A stretch of 64,000 nt of DNA from CAKSUT01 sp045542335 (GTDB taxonomy: Bacteria > Bacillota > Clostridia > Oscillospirales > CAG-382), in NCBI GenBank assembly GCA_045542335.1, contig JAZQKV010000116.1, forward strand, positions 62,001-126,000, given 5' to 3'. Below the pieces are notes generated by a model that was not told the origin of the DNA, made no database searches, and saw only the letters and a list, made by a program, of their open reading frames with translations. The position numbers and the translations under genes are program-made. How positions within the stretch are numbered: position 1 is the first letter of the stretch; the number at the start of each line of letters is the position of its first letter. Below are positions 44,407-53,600 of this stretch, in pieces.

Positions 44407-45684
44407 ATGACAGTATTAAGAGATATTTCTATCATCTGGTCAATGCTTTTCACGCTTGTTATATTCCTTTTCCTTTTTGAATCAAGGTTCCCCAAAAAGA
44501 AAACAATGGCAATCAGCATTATTACAATGATTCCGCTTATTATTGTGAATCTTGCACTCTTTATAATGCTTGGCTTTGAAAAATACGGTACACTTATGCT
44601 CGTGTCGCTGTCGTTGCCGAGTCTTATAGTGTTCTGGATACTTGCAAAAAACAGGGATGGACGATTCTTCTTCACCTTTTGCATGGTGGATACCACTATA
44701 CTTGAGCTTGTTTATATCACAAACATTCTGAATCACTATCTCACTCCGGAGACATATCTTGTTATGTTTTTTGCGAGGATTATAATTTGTCCGCTCATGC
44801 TTGCTTTTGTGTGGAAAAAACTGCGTCCGGTATATATTGATCTCCAAAGGCAGATCTCCAAAGGCTGGTGGATTTTTGCCGTTATCGGGATTTTGTTCTA
44901 CATTGCCATAACGCTTCTTATGACTCTCCCCGATGCTATTTTCAACAGACCCGAGCAGCTGCCTGTGCTTGCCATCATGTTTGTGCTCATGCCGGTTATT
45001 TATATTCACATTCTGACAACTCTCAGTTATCTGCAAACGTATCACGCAAATTCGGAACAGGAAAAAATTATGAGATTGCAGGTTTCAAATGTTATGGCAA
45101 GAATTGAAGAACTGGGGGAGGCAAATGAAACATTTCGCAAAGAGCGTCACGATTTCAGGCATAAATTGAAGGCTATTGCGAGTCTTGTTGAAACAAAGCA
45201 ATATGATGAGCTTGAAAACATTGTGAGGGAATATGAGGACGATATTGACAGGACTCACACTGTAAGATATGCAAAAAGCGCCATAATTGATGCGATTTTG
45301 TCGGTTTATATAGGCAAGGCGAAAAATTCGGGAATAAAACTCAAGCTCGGATTTGCTTTTCCGGATGAATTCAAGGTTTCGGAAAGCGAGCTTGCAACGG
45401 CTCTTGCCAATGCAATTGAAAATGCAATAAATGCTTGTGAAAAGCTTCCTGAGGCGGAGCGCAGTATTGAAATCAAGGTTATTTCAAAGCCCAAATTTGT
45501 GATTATGATAAGAAACAGCTTTGACGGAAATGCGGAGTTTGATGAAAACGGAATCCCGAAAAGTAACTGCGAGGGACACGGACTTGGCTCACGTTCAATT
45601 GCCGCTTTCTGTACAAAATCCGGAGGATATTATGATTTCAAGGCGGAGGGAAATGTGTTCACCTTGTTTATGCATTTAAGATAA
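44407..45684 (+). CDS. GHKL-domain sensor histidine kinase (AgrC/LytS-like)
   Basis: This 425-residue membrane kinase has about six hydrophobic segments in its first 210 residues, a coiled-coil linker, the H-box RHDFRHKL (about residues 246-253) and a GHKL ATPase with N-box ALANAIENAINA and G-box GHGLGSRS. The topology is that of quorum-peptide or cell-envelope sensors. No precursor peptide gene was seen beside it, so the signal is unknown. CAGGAG gives the start at 44407, almost overlapping the regulator stop. Confidence 0.9.
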   Translation: MTVLRDISIIWSMLFTLVIFLFLFESRFPKKKTMAISIITMIPLIIVNLALFIMLGFEKYGTLMLVSLSLPSLIVFWILAKNRDGRFFFTFCMVDTTILELVYITNILNHYLTPETYLVMFFARIIICPLMLAFVWKKLRPVYIDLQRQISKGWWIFAVIGILFYIAITLLMTLPDAIFNRPEQLPVLAIMFVLMPVIYIHILTTLSYLQTYHANSEQEKIMRLQVSNVMARIEELGEANETFRKERHDFRHKLKAIASLVETKQYDELENIVREYEDDIDRTHTVRYAKSAIIDAILSVYIGKAKNSGIKLKLGFAFPDEFKVSESELATALANAIENAINACEKLPEAERSIEIKVISKPKFVIMIRNSFDGNAEFDENGIPKSNCEGHGLGSRSIAAFCTKSGGYYDFKAEGNVFTLFMHLR

Positions 45685-45690
45685 AACTAA

Positions 45691-45730
45691 CCTGAGACTT
45701 GCAATTGCAAGTCTCGGGGTTTTTCGTTTT
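45691..45730 (+). terminator. Terminator of the two-component operon
   Basis: GAGACTTGC and GCAAGTCTC form a near-perfect palindrome (extended by outer CC/GG pairs; AATT loop), followed by TTTTTCGTTTT. Confidence 0.9.
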
Positions 45731-45760
45731 GCCTGAACAGGGGATTTGTATGCGATTTTT

Positions 45761-45797
45761 ACGGCTAAATTTGCGCAAAAACGGCTAAATTTACGCA
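45761..45797 (+). repeat. Tandem 17-bp direct repeat (20-bp period), candidate LytTR operator
   Basis: ACGGCTAAATTTGCGCA (45761-45777) and ACGGCTAAATTTACGCA (45781-45797) differ at one base and are 20 bp apart, ending just before the -35 region of the PMT operon promoter. Such placement suits an activator that binds direct repeats. Confidence 0.75.
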
Positions 45798-45800
45798 GGG

Positions 45801-45829
45801 CGTTTTTTTTGTAAAATTTAGTGTATAAT
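45801..45829 (+). promoter_or_regulatory. Weak, probably activator-dependent promoter of the PMT/surface-protein operon
   Basis: A perfect TATAAT (45824-45829) lacks a recognisable -35 at the right distance (the region is T-rich). This fits a promoter that needs an activator at the upstream repeats. Confidence 0.5.
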
Positions 45830-45868
45830 ATAAGAGGAGAAAAAGACATATTGTAAGGAGGATTTTTG

Positions 45869-47650
45869 ATGATTTTTGCACTGTGTGCGGCGGCACTTGC
45901 CATTATTTTGCTTGCCGCAGTGCTGATGACGGTAAAAAGCAGAGAGAAATCCGCCTTGTGTGATAAAGAAGCTTTCGGATTTGTTGATTTTGCAGGAGTA
46001 TTGACTCTTGTTATTTTGAGTGCACCCATGCTGTTTTTGTCGCTTGGAAACAGGGAGGCACCGGAAAATTCCGTTGATGTTGCAAAAACACCGGTTGCAT
46101 TTGCGTTTAAAACGCCGGCTTATATTGAAACTTTGATGGTTTATCCAACATCAAACGAAATTAACGGTTTGAGCAAGCTCTATATTTCCTACACGGATGA
46201 AAGTGGAAACGAGTTTCACAAGGAGCTTTCGGATTATGATGTGTATTCATGGTATCCGCTTGACATTTCGGGAAAAATTTCACGGCTCGTGGTTTATGCC
46301 GGTGCAAAGAACCTCGGAATAGGCGAAATCGGATTTATAACGCAGAATGGAAGAATAACGGCAGACGCTTCCCTTGGCAATCTTTACATACAGACGGAAG
46401 AGGGATTCAAGCAAGCCACGTTCCCCACAGGAGTTTTCGATGAGCAGGACCTTGTGCCGGAGCTTGCGGACTACACCAACGGAATGTATTTCGACGAAAT
46501 ATTCCACGCAAGGACGGCAAAGGAATACATCGACAAAGAACCTGCTTACGAATGGACACATCCGCCGCTTGGAAAAATCCTTATTTCTTTGGGAATAAAG
46601 GTGTTCGGCATGAATCCATTCGGGTGGCGGTTCATGAGTGCGTTGTTCGGAACGCTTACTGTTGCAGTATTATACTTGTTCGCAAAGCTTTTAACCGGGA
46701 ACAGCATTATTTCTTTTGCTATGGGGTTGCTTATGACGTTTGACTTTATGCATCATGTGCAGAGCAGAGTTGGAACGATTGATGTTTTTCTTGTGTTCTT
46801 CATAATGCTTATGTATATGTTTTTGTGCATGGCTTTGGCAAAAGAACAAGTGAGGTATTTGCCGCTTGCTCTTTCGGGGGTGAGTTTCGGACTTGCATTT
46901 TCGGTAAAGTGGTCGGCGGCATATGCGGTGCTTGGCGTTGGAATACTTCTCCTCTTGCGGATTTTCCGTAAGCATGAGAAATGGCAGGAGAGAATAAAAC
47001 TTTGTGGCTTTACTGCTTTGACTTTCGCACTTGTTCCAATTTGCATATACATACTTTCCTACATTCCCTTTGTTTTGGAAGACGGAAAAACAGGATTTAT
47101 TGCAATTCTTGAAAACCAGATGAAAATTTTAAGTTATCATGGGTCATTGACTGTGGGGCTTGAGCATGATTTTTCGTCGGAGTGGTACACATGGGCGTTT
47201 GACATAAAGCCTGTGATGTACTATTCTGCATGGCGGGATGCGGATACGGTTGGTGCAATATCCGCTTTCGGAAACCCTGTGGTATGGTGGGCAGGAGCTC
47301 TCAGTGTTGCGGCAAATATTCTACTTGCAATTGCAAAAAAGGATAAAAAGGCAGTATTTCTTCTGACCGGATATTTTTCCTGTCTTTTGCCTTGGATATT
47401 TATTGCAAGGTCATCGTACATTTACCACTACTATCCCTGCACCATCTTTATGATTCTGCTTATTGCAAACATCTTTATGCATCTGATGAGAGCAAGACCG
47501 AGACTTTCTTACGCACTGTGCGGTGCGACGGTGGCTCTTTCCGCTTTCGCATTTGTGATGTTTCTTCCGGCAATAAGGGGAGTATTTACAAGTACAATGT
47601 ATTTTGAAGGATTCTTAAAGTGGCTGACCACATGGAATCTGTACATATAA
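45869..47650 (+). CDS. PMT-family (GT39) polyprenyl-phosphate-mannose protein mannosyltransferase
   Basis: This 593-residue integral membrane glycosyltransferase has many hydrophobic segments. PMT landmarks are the catalytic acidic motif DEIFHARTAKEYI (about residue 207) followed by EWTHPPLGK (about 229), and a later transmembrane array with YHYYPC. PMT enzymes transfer mannose from a lipid carrier to Ser/Thr of exported proteins. The early residues 60-200 form a soluble beta-rich insert. The ATG at 45869 follows AAGGAGGA. It lies 21 nt before the first giant surface protein, implying that this protein is a target. Confidence 0.88.
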   Translation: MIFALCAAALAIILLAAVLMTVKSREKSALCDKEAFGFVDFAGVLTLVILSAPMLFLSLGNREAPENSVDVAKTPVAFAFKTPAYIETLMVYPTSNEINGLSKLYISYTDESGNEFHKELSDYDVYSWYPLDISGKISRLVVYAGAKNLGIGEIGFITQNGRITADASLGNLYIQTEEGFKQATFPTGVFDEQDLVPELADYTNGMYFDEIFHARTAKEYIDKEPAYEWTHPPLGKILISLGIKVFGMNPFGWRFMSALFGTLTVAVLYLFAKLLTGNSIISFAMGLLMTFDFMHHVQSRVGTIDVFLVFFIMLMYMFLCMALAKEQVRYLPLALSGVSFGLAFSVKWSAAYAVLGVGILLLLRIFRKHEKWQERIKLCGFTALTFALVPICIYILSYIPFVLEDGKTGFIAILENQMKILSYHGSLTVGLEHDFSSEWYTWAFDIKPVMYYSAWRDADTVGAISAFGNPVVWWAGALSVAANILLAIAKKDKKAVFLLTGYFSCLLPWIFIARSSYIYHYYPCTIFMILLIANIFMHLMRARPRLSYALCGATVALSAFAFVMFLPAIRGVFTSTMYFEGFLKWLTTWNLYI

Positions 47651-47671
47651 ATCCATCTCAGGAGGTACACA

Positions 47672-50600
47672 ATGAAAAAACTGTTTAAGAAGTTTGTTCC
47701 GGTGCTGTTTGCCATGGCTTTGATTGCTTCGGCACTCAGCTTTGGTGCTTTTGCAAGCTACATGGATTTCGGCGAGAATACAACACAGAAGCACATAGGT
47801 GAATTTACACAATACTCATGGGACAATCCCATATCAAATGATGTGGTAAATGATAAACACGGTAGAAGTAACGCTTTCTATTATTTCCAGTATGTCAAGA
47901 ATGAATCTTCCTGCAACGGCGTAAGATTCATTCTCTGGTACGACCGAGTTATAGGCGTTTACACTCCCGATAACGACTATGATGAATATGACGTTTATTG
48001 GGCAGCCACATTTGACGATGACTTTATGCAGCGTGTAAAGCTCGGACAGATTGAAGTTAATATCACCGCAAAAACACGCAACGCCAAAGGTACATTCAAC
48101 CAGGAAACGGGACGCATTTCCTTAAAGGGTTACCAGAGTGACCAGAAGAGCGAGACGTTTGATTTCTATTCACCCGGCAGCAAATGTGACGGCGAACGTT
48201 TTGTTGATTCCGGATGGATAAGGATTCCGAGCAACACAGAGTATCTGAGAATCAATGCGTGGTCCGACAGAGGCGGTCTTGGCACGCAGAAGAGAAACAG
48301 AAGTGCGGTGTATGACATAAAAGTGCTCTTCCGTGACACAACGGCTCCCAAGCCTATAGAGGCAGGTATTGTTGAGGGCGACTGGAGCGGAGTTGTTAGT
48401 GGCGACAACACTGCCGACAACGATTATAAGGTGGCAGTTCCAGGAAGCACCATAAAGTACTACGTCAAGTTTAATGAGACCATCAGTGTTGACAATAATA
48501 AGCTGAAGCTCAGAATACAGAACAGAGGCGACATCCGCTATCCTACCAGACCTTTTTACGCAGAGTATGCAGGTTGCTCCGGCGATACAATGTATTTTAC
48601 TATGAAGGTAACCGACAACACCGACTGCGTTACTGCCTCAAACGACACCTCCCTCAATCCTACGGGCGCGGTTTATGAGCTTGAACATTCGGGCTTTACA
48701 GACACGTCGGGAAACCTTGTTAAAGGTGATAAGCCATTACCTCTTCGCACGTTGTTCAAGCCGTCTAATCTTCGCATTAACGACATAAAAGTTGGATTTG
48801 CCAAGGAAATGAACGACGAAAACGGGTATTATCCCACAAAGTACACAAGAGTGCCCACAAGCGGATTCGTTTGCGGCTCTTTCCCCAAGGACCTTATAGG
48901 TACTACTCTTAAAACAGGCTCAGGAAACCCCAATCTTCAACCTACCGTTGCAGGTCCCGACACTCCTGTTTATTTCAGAATCGTGGTAAATGATGAAATC
49001 AAGACATCAGATCTTTCATCATCTGCAAATTATAGTACAAAGCTGAAGGTCATTATTTCCAAGAGAGGCGCAACCCCCCTGGATAAAATGGATACATCCA
49101 AGGGAGACAAGTTCGGATATGCTTCGCTTGTTGCGGCAAGGATAATAGGTAACAACAACGGTTCGGGCAACCATTACGGTGTCAAGAACAACATGGTTAC
49201 CGAGATGTTCTTCAAGTATGTGCATGATAAGAGCGACACATCTCTTGAGAATACCACATACACGGTTTATCCTGCGTTTGAAGCGGAGAGCAGTATTCCT
49301 TCGGAATCTGTGTGGGTAAATGTCAGAGGTATTGATGATGATGGCACAGGTTTCATAAGCGCAGGAGAGGGCACTTACATCCGTACAGCATCGGGTGTGC
49401 CGGTAACCGACGTTTTCATAGAGCGACTCAAGATGGGTCCTGTTCCCAAGATCGACTGCAGTGTACCGGTACTTACCGAGAAAAAAATCTCCGAAGACTG
49501 GGCAACAAAGCTTCCTGATGACAACTACCTCAAATTTGAGGACAACTACGACTTGTCCAACGAGGGCGTGACTATAAGCGTAGTTCAGTATGACAACTCG
49601 GGCAACAGAACGGTGCTTCCCATTGTAATGCCGGGTGCAGAGGCGGGTTATTCATATGTGATTCCTGTGATGTATTCCATGGCAAAGCTCGGAGGTCTTC
49701 AGCTGGCAGCGCCTATTGAGGACAATCAGAGAGCTATGTATCTTGAATACTCCCTCAAGGACAAGGCAGGAAACGAAGGCAACAACTTCGGCAAAAAGAA
49801 CATAAGGCTTTATCTGGACAACACTCCTCCCACGGTTGCATATCAAAACGGAAACTACACCGTTGACGGCAATAGTGCGACGGTTGAATACGATGTAAGA
49901 GACACCGGTATAGGTGAAATCTCTCACGTTGTATACTATAAGGTTGAGGCGATGGGTATGTTCGGCAACACACCGTCCATCGTGAACAAGACTGCCTACA
50001 GATATAATGACCCTGATGTTATAGATTTCACCGGTGTACAGGGTACAAGAGAGCTCTGGAGAGTTTGGGCATCCTATGCGGACACTCTTGGCAACAGAGC
50101 TGTGGACAACGATGGCGAAACCATTTACACCCCCAGCGAGCCTATTGAGCTTGCCACAAGAACGCTTGATATGTCGGCTGTTAGAAACTCGGAGATGGTT
50201 TCAGACGAGCATGATGTTAGGATAAAGTTCAATAACGAGCCTACAACGGATTATACCATTGAGCTGTACTACAAGTGGGTATACGGCTCATCGGATGTAC
50301 CTTACATAAAGTACAAGAAGATGACCGTTACGGATTACAAAAATGAGCTTGCAAACATAAACTTTGCCGATGAGGCTATTGTAAAGCAGTTTGTTGATGA
50401 TGCCAAAGGAGAACGCACATTTTACGCATACGCAAAGCTGCTCCCCGAAGACGTTTACTGCTACAACCTTACGCAGACTGTTTATTTTGACAAGTCCGCT
50501 CCCACAATCAGCACATCCGTAAAAATGTCAGACCCTGACAAGCTGGCAAGTGAAATCCACTACATCAGCTATGACATCACCGATGACGGCGGAAACTACA

Positions 50601-53600
50601 AGAATGGTATTTATACAAAGCACAGAAACGTGAGCTTTGTTCCTGCTTATGAAAGCGCAGGAAGTGAGCCTGTTTACCCCAAGCTCAATGTTTACATTGA
50701 CAATGAGCTTATAAGGACTGACGAGCTCACACTTCTTACAGGCACATATGTGTCGAATGTCAAGGAAGATTTTCTCAGCTCCGAGTTCAACGGTGCAAGA
50801 ACCATAAGCTACGAAATCGTGGCAGAGGACATTTTTGGACACAGCGCAAAGAGAAAAACCGGCACATATTACATTGATGCGGAGTGCCCAGAGCTTTCCG
50901 ACATTGAAGTGAAGTTCAAGGCAGGAAGCTTCAGTGAGTATGACGAAGAAAACGACTTCTACATTATAAATGACCTTGCGGATATCGAGTCTTTGTCAAC
51001 TACGATTACTGACAATTTCTCCGGAAATCTTGTTGTTTCCCACCAGGCAAACGGTGCTTTCAGGCATTTCACAAGCCTTGAGTCTACCGACGAGTATGCA
51101 TATACATACAGAAATCCCGTAAAGTCTGACTTTACAAGGACTTATCACAATGGCAGAATGTTGTATTACTTTACCTTTGACGGTGAGGACGTTATAGGTA
51201 ATGCGGCTTATACAAAGATCGTATACTTCTTTGTTGATGCAAAGACACCACAAATTTCCGGCAGAATTCCTCAGCATTCCGCTATTTACAAAGAGGGAAC
51301 GGAATTTGTTTTTGATCTTGAATATGACTACGAGTCTCACGAGCAGTTTGAAGACTTTACTGTAGAGGTTGATGGTGACGGTGCAGAGGTCAATCACTAC
51401 TACTTAGGAAGATTCAGCGTGAAAGTTACGCAGAATGCAATACTTGACATATCGGTTACTGACGGCATGGGCAAAACAGGAAGAATGTCTGTCAACATTG
51501 ACTGGTATGACGATGAAGCGCCGGAGGTTTCCGACGGTACGGTAAATCAGACACCTGCCGAGGGTGAAGCGAAGTACGGTGAAATCAGATTCAACGTGAC
51601 GGACGGAAGCTATGTGGGTACTGTTCTTGTTGCAATTGTGGAGGAAGGCACAGACCCCACGGAGGACGACTATTTTGACGGCGGCATAACTGCTGAATAC
51701 TTCGGCGAAGAAAACGAGTACACAGAAGTATATCTCTCCCGTGAAAACGGAAAATATACTCTTGAGTTTAAGGCTATTCCCGACGGCGAATACGATATTT
51801 ATGCAAAGGCATACGATTCCTGCGGAAACGAAAGCGAGGACGCTCTGATAGCACAGATTTCCACCACCATGGAGGGTGCACAGATTATTTCGGGTCCCAC
51901 ATACACGCCCGATACTCTCACAGGCGGCGAGGTTATTGTAAATGTCAAGACAGATATTCCCACAGCGAGAATATATGACATTGAAGGCGACGGAAGCATT
52001 GCGGCGATGCAGGAGGCAGTTGCTGAAGCAAGACTCAGAGGTTTCTCATATATTCTTGATGGAGAATACCACAGCGAAACGGAATTTGATGTAATCAATG
52101 CACTTTATGAGGAGCTGAGGGACAAGGACGAATATGACCTCACTCCCGAAGAAAAGGAAATCTACAAGGGCTATAACGCAGGCACTTCCTACGACCCCTA
52201 TGCGGGTATTCTTGATCCCGAAAACACATATGAGGTTGTTGAACCGCAGAGAGATGTTCTGGACTTCCTTCACAACGAAGCTTACTACCCCATTGAGGAG
52301 AGCTACGAAGGCTACGATGTTATAAAAACTGTTTCGGAGGAAACGAGACTTGTAAACATCGTTGAGAGCTACAATCTTGACACCGATGCCCTTGCAATGG
52401 CAGGTATCACAAACGAGGATGAAGTGGGTATTGAATTTGAAGATGCAGGCATTTACACCATGAACGTGCTTACATACCCCACACGTTTTGATGAATCAAT
52501 CTACGGTGAATACAACAGAACACTCTATGAACAGTACCTTATTTGTGTAAATCCTTTCTATGGTGAGGCTCTCACGGAAGAAGCTATTTACGAAAACTTT
52601 GGCGAAGGCATTGACCTTGCTCTCTTTACTTTTGATGAAGAAACAGGCGAATATTTCTTCCCTGTTGATTCGGAAGACATTACGGTGAGCGAAATCAACA
52701 ATGCAGGTTTTGGCGATTTCCTTGAGCTGTTCAGCACCAACGAATATACCAATCCCTTTGTTTCTGACGGAGAAAACCTCACAGAGGAAGAGCTTATTGC
52801 GGCTGTTGAAGCAATAGGCACTCTCAAGGAATTGAGAAAGAAAACAGCGACAATTGTTGCTGACAGATACTGCAAGCTGTATCTCAACAATCCCAATCAG
52901 TCGTACTCCGCAAACCACAATATGCGTTTCAGATACAACACTGAAAGAGACGTAAGGTTTATCGACAGGACAGGTCAGGAGATTGTAGTACCCATCAAGA
53001 TTGACTGGATTGACCCGTCGCTTCCTCATGTTCCCTACGACAATATGATGCTTGAGCTTGTGCAATACGTTGAATACGAAGACAGCGAGCCATACGAAAG
53101 CAGCTATAAGGTGACGGGTCCTATATCCCTCACTCCCGAGCCTGAATACGGCGTTGTTGACAAAAAGCTTCTTCTCACGGTTGACCTTACAAGCTACAAG
53201 GAAAACGAGGAGATCGAGATTTACGACCAGTTTTACATTGTAAATCTTCCCGAAGGCGCTCAAGCCGAAGAGGTTTTCGATGACAATTACGATGAAATGC
53301 CTCTCTACGACAGGTTTGTACTTGAAGTTACGGAAAACGGCATTATCAGCTTTGATGTAATCAATCCCTCCGTAATAGACGATGCGACAAAGACGTATAT
53401 TGCACCTCAGATTTACATTGTTGACTGCATTGACGACGAAGCTCCTACGGCTACTCTCGAATATACTCCTGCAAAGCCCGTCAGCGATAAGAAGAAGGTG
53501 AACACAGACGTTACGGTAAGGGTTGTGGACATGGCGGACAACATTGCTGTGGGTCATGAGGTTAAGCTTGACTTTGATGCGATGCTTGAGGTAAACGGCA

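Noticed and set aside
43671..45684. An agrBD-like peptide signalling set with the GHKL/LytTR pair
   Set aside because: No AgrB-like protease or short peptide precursor is adjacent; the flanking genes are glyS and PMT.
52496..53557. A 353-codon minus-strand frame
   Set aside because: It is antisense to the giant Ig-repeat protein, with no recognisable domain; composition is that of a shadow frame.
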